Positions 41,323-50,027 of a stretch of DNA of 64,000 bases are shown piece by piece; within the stretch, counting starts at the first letter, position 1; every line of letters begins with the position of its first letter. This DNA comes from Gracilimonas sp965227785 (GTDB lineage: Bacteria > Bacteroidota > Rhodothermia > Balneolales > Balneolaceae). The DNA lies in contig NZ_OZ245785.1 of the NCBI RefSeq assembly GCF_965227785.1, positions 1,922,001 through 1,986,000 on the forward strand, given 5' to 3'. Made by a program: the position numbers and the translations under genes. The notes beneath the pieces are model-generated. The model was not told where the DNA came from. It worked only from the letters and a program-made list of their open reading frames with translations, and searched no databases.

Positions 41323-41533
41323 GTTTTTCCCAGAACTCTTTGCTGCTTAAAGTACTTCCCTCTTCATGCTCTCTTAGTCCTTTTTCTATAGACTGAATCT
41401 CTTCTTTGGTTAATTTATCCAGCCAGTCACCTGATTCCTCTGCCTCTTTCATAAGCCTGAGTGTATCAAGTAAATCTTCGTTTTCAGGTTTGGAAATCCA
41501 TTCTACCAGTTCTTCTCTGACAATATTTTTCAT
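41315..41533 (-). CDS. Antitoxin of the second ParE-type pair
   Basis: 72 residues from the ATG at 41533, with AAGGGTG a few bases upstream; the frame stays open to 41599 but the earlier start adds an unsupported hydrophobic head. Very acidic: 'RLMKEAEESGDWLDKLTKEEIQSIEKGLREHEEG', then 'TLSSKEFWEKHA'. Short acidic helical proteins directly upstream of a ParE-like gene are its antitoxins. I do not see a clear DNA-binding motif, so autoregulation is uncertain. Confidence 0.82.
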   Translation of the reverse strand: MKNIVREELVEWISKPENEDLLDTLRLMKEAEESGDWLDKLTKEEIQSIEKGLREHEEGSTLSSKEFWEKHA

Positions 41534-41688
41534 AAAACACCCTTGCTTTACTGAATCAGAGAGAAATATCAACAAATGAGAGTTAAATTGCACCTTCATA
41601 ATTCAAAACCATTTTACTTTTATTGATATCTCATTTTTACATTACATTCCCTTGAGTATTCAATTAACTAAGAAAACAGATTAAGAAT

Positions 41689-43542
41689 ATGAGACCCTTC
41701 AAGAAATCCATGCATCTCCTTGCACTTCTAACCTTCATTTTTCTGTGGGGTACCCAACTCCCGGCCCAGGATATCCAAATTCCTGTCATTGAAAACGGCC
41801 GGGCACAGGTAATCCCCGAACTTGAAAATCCCGATAACTGGATTCGGGAAGATCTTTGGGTTGAAACGGAGTTTGACTCAGACCGGGACGGAAAGCCGGA
41901 CCGTATGCATGTGGATGTGACCCGTCCCAAACTTACCGAAGATGGATTGAACTTGCCGGTAGTTTATGAAACCAGCCCATATTATGCCGGTACTGCAGGA
42001 ATGGTTGATGGTTTATTTTGGAATGTACGCCATGAGCTGGGTGAACTTGGGTCTAACGAAGTGGGTGAAGGAAAAAGCCGCCGGGCACATCCTGAAGTAA
42101 TTCGACGTGGAGAGCGCCCCATCATTTCAAATTCACAAATCAGGACCTGGGTGCCCCGTGGGTATATAGTAGTGCATTCATCTTCGCCCGGAACGGGGCT
42201 TTCGGACGGAGCTCCTACGGTTGGAGGAGATAATGAGTCGCTGGCACCTAAAGCCGTTATCGAATGGCTGGCTGGTAAAAATAATGGCTATACCACCCGC
42301 GATGGAAATGAAAAGGTTATGGCAACATGGTCGACCGGAAAAGTGGGGATGACAGGAACTTCGTACAATGGTACACTCCCCCTTGCTGCGGCAACTACGG
42401 GTGTAGATGGACTGGAAGTGATAATTCCGGTGGCTCCAAATACTTCTTATTATCATTACTACCGGTCAAACGGGCTGGTTCGAAGTCCCGGAGGATACTT
42501 GGGTGAAGATATTGATGTGCTTTATGATTTCATCCATAGTGGAGAAGAATCGATGCGGGAGCGAAATAATCTGCGAATCCGGGATATGGAAATGGCAGAA
42601 AATATGGATCGCAGAACCGGAGATTACAACGAATTTTGGGCCGGACGTGATTACCTGAATGACATGCCCGAAATGAAGGCTGCCATGCTAATGAGCCACG
42701 GCTTTAACGACTGGAACGTGATGCCGGAGCACAGCTATCGAATTTACGCGGAGGCTAAAGAAATGGGACTTCACACTCAAATCTACTACCACCAATTTGG
42801 CCATGGCGGGCCGCCACCGGTCGAAATGATGAACCGCTGGTTTACCCACTATTTGTTTGGTGTAGATAATGGAGTCCAGGAAGAGACCGGAGCCTGGATT
42901 GTTCGGGAATATGACGATCCCGCCGAACCTACTTTCTACCAGGATTTTCCTAATCCTGCAGCCGAACCTATTACCTTATACCTGAACAGCGGAGCTCCGG
43001 AGAAAGGAGGACTGAGTTTGAACAAACCCGGAAAACAGGGAACAGAGACTTTAGTGGATAATTTTTCTTTTGACGGGGAGTCACTGGCCCGGGCAGAAAT
43101 TACAGATCATCGGCTGCTTTATGTTACACCGCCTTTACAGGATTCTCTCCATATTTCAGGACTACCAACTATTAATATAAAACTGGCCAGCAGTAAACCG
43201 GCGGCTAACCTATCGGTTTGGCTGGTATCACTTCCCTGGGATGAGCGCCGAAACGGACGTATCACCGATAACATCATCACCCGAGGCTGGGCAGATCCGC
43301 AAAATCATGAATCCTTAACCGAAAGCGAACCGCTGGAACCCGGAAAGTTCTATGAATTGACGTTCGAGCTTCAGCCCGATGATCAAATTATTCGTCCCGG
43401 TCAGCAAATTGGTTTGATGATTTTCAGCAGTGATAAAGAATATACCATTCACCCTGATCCCGGCACGGAATTAACCGTTGATTTGGATGCAACCACCTTA
43501 TCGTTGCCGGTAGTAGGTGGCAAAGCAGCCATTAATTGGTAG
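41689..43542 (+). CDS. X-Pro dipeptidyl-peptidase/CocE-type (S15) serine hydrolase
   Basis: 617 residues with a signal peptide ending 'TQLPAQDIQ'. The alpha/beta-hydrolase core has 'GKVGMTGTSYNGTLPLAAATTG', where GTSYNG holds the nucleophile Ser near residue 225; 'MSHGFNDWNVMPEHSY' supplies the Asp and 'YYHQFGHGGPP' the His. A C-terminal jelly-roll domain (~400-617) starts after 'QEETGAWIVREYDD'. Family members release X-Pro dipeptides or cleave esters such as cocaine. Export suggests peptide scavenging. It is convergent with the M28 peptidase, with a shared hairpin between. Confidence 0.92.
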   Translation: MRPFKKSMHLLALLTFIFLWGTQLPAQDIQIPVIENGRAQVIPELENPDNWIREDLWVETEFDSDRDGKPDRMHVDVTRPKLTEDGLNLPVVYETSPYYAGTAGMVDGLFWNVRHELGELGSNEVGEGKSRRAHPEVIRRGERPIISNSQIRTWVPRGYIVVHSSSPGTGLSDGAPTVGGDNESLAPKAVIEWLAGKNNGYTTRDGNEKVMATWSTGKVGMTGTSYNGTLPLAAATTGVDGLEVIIPVAPNTSYYHYYRSNGLVRSPGGYLGEDIDVLYDFIHSGEESMRERNNLRIRDMEMAENMDRRTGDYNEFWAGRDYLNDMPEMKAAMLMSHGFNDWNVMPEHSYRIYAEAKEMGLHTQIYYHQFGHGGPPPVEMMNRWFTHYLFGVDNGVQEETGAWIVREYDDPAEPTFYQDFPNPAAEPITLYLNSGAPEKGGLSLNKPGKQGTETLVDNFSFDGESLARAEITDHRLLYVTPPLQDSLHISGLPTINIKLASSKPAANLSVWLVSLPWDERRNGRITDNIITRGWADPQNHESLTESEPLEPGKFYELTFELQPDDQIIRPGQQIGLMIFSSDKEYTIHPDPGTELTVDLDATTLSLPVVGGKAAINW

Positions 43543-43543
43543 A

Positions 43544-43579
43544 AAATGTAGCGACACAAGATTTTGTGTCGCTACATTT
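43544..43579. terminator. Perfect 16-bp bidirectional terminator hairpin
   Basis: AAATGTAGCGACACAA (43544-43559) pairs with TTGTGTCGCTACATTT (43564-43579); loop GATT. It separates the convergent S15 and M28 peptidase genes; A-rich before and T-rich after, so it can work for both. Confidence 0.82.
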
Positions 43580-43599
43580 ATAATCGGTTTTTAGAATTA

Positions 43600-44868
43600 T
43601 TACAGCTGCAAATCAACGGTTAATTCTTCTCCATTCCGGATTATAGTAACAGATGTTTGTTGTCCGGCTTCCAACTGGTTCAGAGCTTCCATGTATTTGT
43701 AGATATCGGCTACATCCATGCCCCCGATGTTGATGATAATATCTCCGTCTTTCAATCCAGCCCGATCAGCTGCTTCGCCATCACTGACTCCGGTAATTCT
43801 AAAGCCTTCACCGTCATACCCATAATCAGGGAGTACACCTAACGTTGGGCCTTTCATAGTTACTCTTCGCTGTTGCTCGCCGAGAGCTTCGGTAAAAACT
43901 AATTGATCCTTGTCCATCTCATCAAGTTGTTCAATCACCCGTACCAGATGCCCCAGCAACTGTTCTTGTCCATCTGCATTAATCCACTCGGTATCGTCTG
44001 AGGGTTTGTGATAATCCGCATGGGTATCTGTGAAATAGTGAAGCACGGGAATATCTTTGTAATAAAAACTGGTATGGTCGCTGGCGCCGGTTCCGTCTGG
44101 TATTAAATCCAAATCTAAAGAATCCGTATTGGCTTCGGTCAAAATAGATTCCCAGTTATCTGTTGTAGCCACTCCGAAAATCATGAGGCGCCCGTTACTC
44201 ATGCGCCCTACCATATCCATGTTAATCATGGCCAGCGAATTACCAAGCTCAACCGTTGGATTATCCACATAATACTGAGATCCCAGCAAGCCCATTTCTT
44301 CCCCGGAAAAAGCGAGGAAGAGAATATCAGTCTCCGGGCGATTTGCGGCAAAATATTCAGCCAGCTCCAACACGCCGGCCGTTCCGGAGGCGTTGTCATC
44401 AGCCCCATTATGTATGCGGGGTTCCTCACTGCTGCTCAGCGACCCAAAACTCCCCATTCCTAAATGGTCATAATGTGCGCCTATTATTATTACTTCATCC
44501 GAATCCCCGGTTCCTTGTAACAGTCCCGCTACGTTTTTGCTCAATCTCTTTTCGCCTGAAGTATCCGTTGCACTGGCGTGGGGGTTATTCAGTACGGCCG
44601 TGTTAATAGTGAATTCCTGAAAATACGTTCCGTCATCTCCGGCCGGGTCCAGGCCATAGCTTCGGAACAAATCAGCAATATAATTAGCAGCGGCTGCTTC
44701 TTCGGCGGTACCTGCTTCCCGCCCTCTCATTTCATCGGCTGCTAAAAAACTGATATGTGACAGAACATCCTGATCAGAAATTTCAGTAGTGGTGATTTTA
44801 TCTTTTTCTGAAATAGAACAGGAAACAAACAAGGCGGCAAACAATAGAATTGAGAAATACTTGGTCAT
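43600..44868 (-). CDS. M28-family metallopeptidase lipoprotein with C-terminal PDZ domain
   Basis: 422 residues; lipobox 'ALFVSC' (Cys16). Zinc ligands and catalytic residues of M28 are visible in order: His in 'IGAHYDHLG', Asp in 'HNGADDNASGTAG', Glu-Glu in 'FSGEEMGLLGS', Asp in 'MINMDMVGR', His in 'DTHADYHKPSDD'. Residues ~335-422 are a PDZ domain ('GVSDGEAADRAGLKDGDIIINIGG'). Such lipoprotein aminopeptidases act in the periplasm or on the surface. Together with the S15 enzyme it suggests peptide use as a nutrient source. Confidence 0.94.
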   Translation of the reverse strand: MTKYFSILLFAALFVSCSISEKDKITTTEISDQDVLSHISFLAADEMRGREAGTAEEAAAANYIADLFRSYGLDPAGDDGTYFQEFTINTAVLNNPHASATDTSGEKRLSKNVAGLLQGTGDSDEVIIIGAHYDHLGMGSFGSLSSSEEPRIHNGADDNASGTAGVLELAEYFAANRPETDILFLAFSGEEMGLLGSQYYVDNPTVELGNSLAMINMDMVGRMSNGRLMIFGVATTDNWESILTEANTDSLDLDLIPDGTGASDHTSFYYKDIPVLHYFTDTHADYHKPSDDTEWINADGQEQLLGHLVRVIEQLDEMDKDQLVFTEALGEQQRRVTMKGPTLGVLPDYGYDGEGFRITGVSDGEAADRAGLKDGDIIINIGGMDVADIYKYMEALNQLEAGQQTSVTIIRNGEELTVDLQL

Positions 44869-44966
44869 GAATTCAGTTCATTAATGGAGTTTAGGAGCGT
44901 TATCAAGATAACATATGGAACGAGTTTTTAGAATGAAAAAATTGACCCTTTCTGCAACTTGACACT

Positions 44967-45000
44967 TTCAATGTTGAATGTTCCTTGTTCAATGTTCCTA
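44967..45000. repeat. Dispersed 'TTCCTTGTTCAATGTTC' repeat, copy 5
   Basis: TTTCAATGTTGAATGTTCCT and then TGTTCAATGTTCCT, close to copies 1 and 3. It lies directly upstream of the TPP aptamer, in the leader or promoter zone of the receptor gene. Confidence 0.6.
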
Positions 45001-45028
45001 AGCCTCGTATCTTTGAAGCTCACAACCA

Positions 45029-45105
45029 AGGTTGGGGGTGCTTGCATAGCGGGCTGAGATTACACCCTAATACCTGAACCGGATAATACCGGCGTAGGGA
45101 AACCT
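45029..45105 (+). promoter_or_regulatory. TPP (THI-box) riboswitch aptamer
   Basis: Contains the conserved aptamer segments: GGGGTGC (45034-45040 region), GGCTGAGAT (45052-45060), ACACCC, ACCTGAACCGGATAATACC (45072-45090) and GGCGTAGGGAAACCT ending at 45105. The closing stem pairs AGGTT (45029-45033) with AACCT (45101-45105). The core CTGAGA and ACCTGA...GGATAATACCGGCGTAGGGAA are textbook thiamine pyrophosphate binding elements. It lies 65 bases before the start of the TonB-dependent receptor gene. Confidence 0.96.
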
Positions 45106-45133
45106 GTTTACCGCACAGTTACGCAAGTTAACC

Positions 45134-45167
45134 TCCTCCATTAATCAAAGAAGTATCAAATGGAGGA
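45134..45167 (+). promoter_or_regulatory. Shine-Dalgarno-sequestering hairpin (riboswitch expression platform)
   Basis: TCCTCCATT (45134-45142) is perfectly complementary to AATGGAGGA (45159-45167), which contains the ribosome site GGAGG (45162-45166) three bases before ATG 45170. In the ligand-bound state this stem would block translation. No T-run follows, so translational rather than transcriptional control is expected. Confidence 0.82.
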
Positions 45168-45169
45168 TT

Positions 45170-47620
45170 ATGTTTAATCTATTCAATAAGAAGTCGTTAC
45201 TAACGGCTTTTCTGTTAACAATACCACTACTCTTTTCACAGGAAGTTCACGCACAAACCATAACCGGTAAGGTGCTTGATGCTCAATCCAAAGAACCACT
45301 TCAGGGCGCAGCTGTACGTCAGCAAGGTACATCCCGGGGTGTAGTAACTCAAGACGATGGCTCATTCGAGATCCGGCTTTCTGAAAACGGACGAGAAGCA
45401 CTGCTCATCACTTACATCGGATATACCGATCAGGAAGTTAACGTCTCAGGGAATAAGGAAAACCTGAATGTCTTTCTTTACCCGGAAACCTATATCGGCG
45501 ATGATGTATTTGTCAGTGCCGTTCGGGTAGACGAATCTTCGCCTATCACTTACACTAATATTGAACGGGCTGAAATTGAGGAGCGTAATCTGGGACAGGA
45601 TGTGCCCTACCTTCTTCAAAACACACCGTCGGTAACAACTACTTCAGATGCCGGTGCAGGTATCGGTTATACCGGAATTCGTATTCGAGGAGTCGATCCG
45701 GCTCGTATTAACGTGACCATCAATGGTATCCCGGTAAATGATGCCGAATCGCACGGCGTTTTTTGGGTTGATCTGCCCGATCTGGCTTCATCCATCGAAA
45801 ACATACAGGTGCAGCGAGGCGTGGGAACATCCACCAACGGGGCCGGGGCTTTTGGTGCTACCATCAACCTGCAAACCAGTTCCTCATCACCTGAGCCATT
45901 CGGTGAAATTAATACCGGGTTTGGTTCCTTCAATACCAAAAAATACAATGTACGATTGGGATCGGGATTGATGGAAAATGGCTGGCAATTTGAAGGGCGA
46001 CTTTCCAAAATTGATTCAGACGGATTTATTGATCGGGCCGATTCAGACCTTGATTCCTATTTCCTTTCCGCTTCTCATCACGGAGAACGTAGTTTGCTCC
46101 GGGCTGATGTTTTCACCGGAAAAGAAATCACTTACCAGGCCTGGTATGGGGTTGAGGAAAGCGTATTGGAAAATGACCGCACCTTTAACGAAGCCGGAAC
46201 CGAAAAGGCGGGTGAGCCTTATGAAGACCAGGTAGATGATTACCAGCAAAATTACTACCAGTTGCACTATTCCTACCAGCTGAAAGAAAACTGGAATGCC
46301 AATATTTCGGCTTTTTATACCAAAGGATTTGGTTTCTACGAAGAGTATAAAGCCGATGAAGATCTGGCTGATTATGGCATCGAGACCCTGCAACCGAATA
46401 CGCCAACATCATCCGATTTAGTACGCCGCCGCTGGCTGGACAATGACTATTACGGTACCATTTTCTCAACCAAATACACCCATTCTGATACATGGAATAT
46501 GACTTTCGGTGGAGGGTACAGTTATTACGATGGTGCACATTTTGGAGAAGTTATTTGGGCGCGATATGCCGGCGACAGTGAGATTGAAGATCGCTATTAT
46601 GATAATGATGGCATTAAAACAGACTTCAACCTGTACGGTAAGTTTCAGTATAAACTGACCGAGAAACTAAATTCCTATCTTGATCTTCAGGTACGGGGGA
46701 TTAACTACGAGTTTTTAGGAAATGACATTATCCAAACCGGGAATCCCCCTAATGTTCAGGATAGTTTAGTTTCCCTTCAGCAGGAAGTAAGCCTGTCTTT
46801 CTTCAACCCGAAGTTTGGTTTCGTCTATAATTTCAACCCACAACAGCGGGCTTATGCATCTTTTGGTGTGGGCAGTAAAGAACCAACCCGGGATGAATAT
46901 GTAAACTCAACACCGGAAAGCCGACCGAACCCCGAAAAACTCTACAATGTGGAGCTGGGTTATCGCGGTGACTTTACGAGTTACTTTGTGGGTGTGAATT
47001 TTTACGGGATGTTTTACCAGGATCAGCTGGTGCCAACCGGTGCCATTAACGATGTGGGAGAAATTGTCCGTCAGAACGTGCCTGAAAGCTACCGGGCCGG
47101 AATTGAGCTTCAGGGAGGATACAGCCTTACTAACAACCTGAGCATTTCTGCGAATGCAACCTTCAGCCAGAATAAGATTGTGGAATACACCCAATTCACT
47201 GACCGTTATGATGCCAGCTTCAATTTCCTCGGCCAGCAGGAAACGGTATACGAAGATACCGATATTGCATTCTCTCCTTCGGTAATCACTAATGGAGTGA
47301 TCGGATATAATAAGGGCGGCTTGAATGCTGAACTGATTTCAAAATACGTTTCGCGACAATATCTGGATAATACACAGACCGAAAGCCGATCCATTGACCC
47401 TTATTTTGTAAACGACCTTCGGTTAAGTTACAAGCTAAACCGGGTTCCTGTGCTGGAAGGCGTTACTGCCACCCTTCAGGTGAATAACGTTTTCAATCAT
47501 GAGTATGAGACGAATGGATACACTTTTGGATGGCTGCAAAGCGGGGATCCGGTGTATTTCAATTACTACTACCCACAGGCAGGAACTAACTTCCTGTTCC
47601 AGGTAAAGTGGGAGTTTTAA
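45170..47620 (+). CDS. TonB-dependent outer-membrane receptor under TPP riboswitch control (probable thiamine uptake)
   Basis: 816 residues. Signal peptide ends 'SQEVHAQT'; then a carboxypeptidase-regulatory-like beta domain (~30-115, 'ITGKVLDAQSKEPLQGAAVRQ'), a plug domain (~120-245: 'LLQNTPSVTTTSDAGAGIGYTGIRIRG', 'GIPVNDAESHGVFW', 'GVGTSTNGAGAFGATINLQ') and a beta-barrel ending 'FLFQVKWEF' with the C-terminal aromatic needed for assembly. The upstream TPP riboswitch strongly suggests it imports thiamine, thiamine phosphate or a pyrimidine precursor. No inner-membrane partner (PnuT, thiamine kinase) follows. A terminator closes the gene. Confidence 0.93.
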   Translation: MFNLFNKKSLLTAFLLTIPLLFSQEVHAQTITGKVLDAQSKEPLQGAAVRQQGTSRGVVTQDDGSFEIRLSENGREALLITYIGYTDQEVNVSGNKENLNVFLYPETYIGDDVFVSAVRVDESSPITYTNIERAEIEERNLGQDVPYLLQNTPSVTTTSDAGAGIGYTGIRIRGVDPARINVTINGIPVNDAESHGVFWVDLPDLASSIENIQVQRGVGTSTNGAGAFGATINLQTSSSSPEPFGEINTGFGSFNTKKYNVRLGSGLMENGWQFEGRLSKIDSDGFIDRADSDLDSYFLSASHHGERSLLRADVFTGKEITYQAWYGVEESVLENDRTFNEAGTEKAGEPYEDQVDDYQQNYYQLHYSYQLKENWNANISAFYTKGFGFYEEYKADEDLADYGIETLQPNTPTSSDLVRRRWLDNDYYGTIFSTKYTHSDTWNMTFGGGYSYYDGAHFGEVIWARYAGDSEIEDRYYDNDGIKTDFNLYGKFQYKLTEKLNSYLDLQVRGINYEFLGNDIIQTGNPPNVQDSLVSLQQEVSLSFFNPKFGFVYNFNPQQRAYASFGVGSKEPTRDEYVNSTPESRPNPEKLYNVELGYRGDFTSYFVGVNFYGMFYQDQLVPTGAINDVGEIVRQNVPESYRAGIELQGGYSLTNNLSISANATFSQNKIVEYTQFTDRYDASFNFLGQQETVYEDTDIAFSPSVITNGVIGYNKGGLNAELISKYVSRQYLDNTQTESRSIDPYFVNDLRLSYKLNRVPVLEGVTATLQVNNVFNHEYETNGYTFGWLQSGDPVYFNYYYPQAGTNFLFQVKWEF

Positions 47621-47656
47621 TCTAAAAAATTCGACAAGAAGTTTGACCTTCCAAAG

Positions 47657-47687
47657 CCCTCAGTTTGAAAGCTGAGGGTTTTTATTT
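47657..47687 (+). terminator. Terminator of the TonB-dependent receptor gene
   Basis: CCCTCAG (47657-47663) pairs with CTGAGGG (47672-47678), then TTTTTATTTT. It lies 37 bases past the stop. Confidence 0.85.
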
Positions 47688-47704
47688 TGTGCGGTATTCT
47701 TACA

Positions 47705-47794
47705 GTCATTCAGAGCGTTAGCGATGAATCTTTCCCACAAAATATTTAACAACTGGTACAGGCAAAGATCCTTCGGAGCTATCCTCAGGATGAC
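47705..47794. repeat. MITE/REP-like palindromic element
   Basis: A 90-bp imperfect palindrome from GTCATTCAGAGCG (47705) to CTCAGGATGAC (ending 47794), with inner arms GATGAATCTTT (from 47732) and AAGATCCTTCGGAGC. Same end style as the 6664 and 23962 elements. A decayed fragment (TCTTTAGAATTCTAACTACG...AAAATGACAA) lies at about 48926-48960. Confidence 0.65.
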
Positions 47795-47796
47795 TT

Positions 47797-48750
47797 TTAC
47801 AACCTCTTCTCAATATGGCTGGCAATTTGCTCTGCATGAACCCTTGAGTTCTCAATGAATAAGCGACTTGTATCCATTCCTCCGCAAACAACCCCGGCCA
47901 CATAAACACCTTTCCGGCTGGTTTCCAGGCTGTCCTCATCATGAACAGGCATGCACTTTTCATCGTCGGTAAGCTCAATTCCCAGGCTGTCCATCAGTTC
48001 GTAATTGGGATGATAGCCGGTCATCGCGAGTACAAAATCATTCTCGATGGTCACCTCACCGTCCGGAGTGTTGATCACGACTTCTTTCTCACGGATTTCT
48101 TTCACTTCAGAGTTAAAGAAACAGGGGATTTCCTCGTTCTTAATCCGGTTTTCGATATCCGGTTTTACCCAATACTTTACGGAGGGCTTAATCTGGTCGT
48201 ACTTCAAAAGCATGGTTACATCGGCCCCGCTTCTCCAGCACTCCAGGGCTACATCCGCGCCGGAGTTTCCACCACCAATCACCAGTACTTTTTGCCAGGC
48301 ATAAGGATGAGGTTCATCATAATAATGCTTCACTTTTGGGAGGTCTTCTCCCGGCACGCCCATCATGTTGGCTTGACCATAAAAGCCGGAAGCCACAATC
48401 ACTTTTTCAGCTTTGTATTCGTCTTTATCTGTTTTTACGGTAAAGTCTCCGTCTGCGCCTTCCATCGACGTTACCGTTTCATACAGATTAACAGGCAATT
48501 CATAGTGTTCAGCAACCCTTCGGTAATATTCAAGGGCTTCGGCACGCGTAGGTTTGGGTCCGTGAGAAATAAAAGGCACGTTCCCGATTTCCAACTTATC
48601 CGATGTGGAAAAGAACGTCATGTTGGTAGGATAGTTGAATAGTGAGTTCACCAGACAACCGCGTTCAATTATTTTAAAGGGAATGTTTTTCTCCTGAAGT
48701 GCAATTCCGGTGGCAAGTCCGATGGGACCAGCACCTATAATGATAACCAT
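47797..48750 (-). CDS. YpdA/Bdr-type bacillithiol disulfide reductase
   Basis: 317-residue flavoprotein with two Rossmann motifs: FAD 'IIIGAGPIGLATGIALQ' at the very start and NADPH 'VLVIGGGNSGADVALECWR' near residue 155. 'NYPTNMTFFSTSDKLEIGNVPF' and 'VAGVVCGGMDTSRLFIENSRVHA' are typical of YpdA, including the conserved Cys in the second. YpdA reduces bacillithiol disulfide with NADPH in Firmicutes and occurs widely in Bacteroidota relatives. This implies bacillithiol in the organism; its synthesis genes (bshA-C) are outside the window. Single gene, convergent with the receptor. Confidence 0.9.
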   Translation of the reverse strand: MVIIIGAGPIGLATGIALQEKNIPFKIIERGCLVNSLFNYPTNMTFFSTSDKLEIGNVPFISHGPKPTRAEALEYYRRVAEHYELPVNLYETVTSMEGADGDFTVKTDKDEYKAEKVIVASGFYGQANMMGVPGEDLPKVKHYYDEPHPYAWQKVLVIGGGNSGADVALECWRSGADVTMLLKYDQIKPSVKYWVKPDIENRIKNEEIPCFFNSEVKEIREKEVVINTPDGEVTIENDFVLAMTGYHPNYELMDSLGIELTDDEKCMPVHDEDSLETSRKGVYVAGVVCGGMDTSRLFIENSRVHAEQIASHIEKRL

Positions 48751-48972
48751 ATCCGTTTTTATAATTCTTTGGTTTGAGTGAGTAAATAAATGCTGAATAT
48801 TCCTAACAGCCCAAAGATACGAATCGTTTAGCTCTTAGGTAGGTCTTCGATTGTTGCTACAATATGAGGTTTCGTTGATGCTTCAACTTCAATCTCCTTA
48901 ATCAGAAACCTAATCCTTGATACACATCTTTAGAATTCTAACTACGTTCAAAATGACAACTTTGGGTGTAGT

Positions 48973-49923
48973 TCAGAATTTAAACCATTGCAGTATCACC
49001 CGGAACAACCAGCCTTTTGGGGAGCTCAGGAACCCAACATGGCCGCCTTCGTTCGTAAAACAGGTTTGGATGTATAGGTTCTTTTCCATCACCCTTAAAG
49101 GAGCAAACTCAAAAGGACACAGTGTATCCTCTTTGCTGTGAATCACCAGAAGCTCGGTTTTCACATCTCCATAGAAGTGTTTACTGGAGCATTGGTGATA
49201 ATAGTCATCCGCATCTTTAAACCCATGTAATTTGGCTGTCACCTGATCATCAAATTCGTATACCGAGGAACCATTGAATTCCGGCATATCCATCTTTAGG
49301 CGTTTCTTTTCCAACTTCTGTACCAGGGTATTCAGAAAATTGATTTCATAAATGCGATTAAAACCTTCGTTTAACCTTAGTGACCCTTCTTTTAAATCAT
49401 AAGGAGGAGATACCGCGATGGCTCTGTTTACCCTGCTTTGGCTTGCTTCTTCTCCCAAGTATTTAACCAGGGCATTTCCGCCCAGCGAGAACCCAACCGC
49501 ATATATTTCTTTCCCGGGATGAGTCTCCGAAATCCACTTAAAAAAGGTTCGGTAATCTTTTGTTTCTCCGGAATGATAGAATCTCGGCCTGCAATTCATC
49601 CGGCTCCCGCATCCCCGAAAATTCAAGGCTACTGACGAAAAGCCCCCCTCCTTCAACTCCGTCATCAGGTTGGCGATGTAGTAGCGGTCGGTAGAGCCTT
49701 CCAGTCCGTGAAAAAGGGCCACAACCGGTTTGTCCGTGTCCTGAATGCAGACATCAATTTCCAGAAAATCTCCATCCGGCGTATCAATTTCGATCCGCTT
49801 GTGTTCAGGTTTCCTGACTTTCGAGAACTGAGAGGCCACAATAGTATGCACGTGTGCATTCCAGGCCCACCGGGCGGACTTAAATGGCTCAATAGAAATG
49901 CGGTTTTGTTTTGCTTCTGACAT
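48973..49923 (-). CDS. YheT-like alpha/beta hydrolase
   Basis: 316 residues from ATG 49923; the frame is open to 49989, but that extension overlaps the upstream region of the divergent acyltransferase and lacks support. Family marks: 'PVVALFHGLEGSTDRYY', 'VALNFRGCGSRMN', 'YAVGFSLGGNALVKYLGEEA' with the nucleophile Ser in GFSLGG, and 'LVIHSKEDTLCP' with Asp, 'TNEGGHVGFL' with His. Members hydrolyse short esters or lipids; the natural substrate is unknown. The divergent neighbour makes phosphatidic acid, so a lipid role is possible. Confidence 0.9.
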   Translation of the reverse strand: MSEAKQNRISIEPFKSARWAWNAHVHTIVASQFSKVRKPEHKRIEIDTPDGDFLEIDVCIQDTDKPVVALFHGLEGSTDRYYIANLMTELKEGGFSSVALNFRGCGSRMNCRPRFYHSGETKDYRTFFKWISETHPGKEIYAVGFSLGGNALVKYLGEEASQSRVNRAIAVSPPYDLKEGSLRLNEGFNRIYEINFLNTLVQKLEKKRLKMDMPEFNGSSVYEFDDQVTAKLHGFKDADDYYHQCSSKHFYGDVKTELLVIHSKEDTLCPFEFAPLRVMEKNLYIQTCFTNEGGHVGFLSSPKGWLFRVILQWFKF

Positions 49924-50027
49924 GATGAATGATTTCCGGGCAAAACTATACAGAAATGAGCACGGATTCCATTTCCGATTTTCAGTCAACCACAGCTTGC
50001 CCTATATTCGGACTCAAATTTATTCCT

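Noticed and set aside
44880..45028. Possible thiamine-related gene between the M28 peptidase and the riboswitch
   Set aside because: Only a dispersed repeat and non-coding sequence are present.
47941..48642. 233-codon plus-strand frame opposite the YpdA gene
   Set aside because: The YpdA reading has both Rossmann motifs and correct length; the opposite frame is His/Phe-rich with no motif.
48832..48912. Short minus-strand reading ending IVATIEDLPKS before a stop
   Set aside because: It looks faintly protein-like, but there is an in-frame stop about 30 codons upstream of the end and no start codon; at most a decayed gene remnant.
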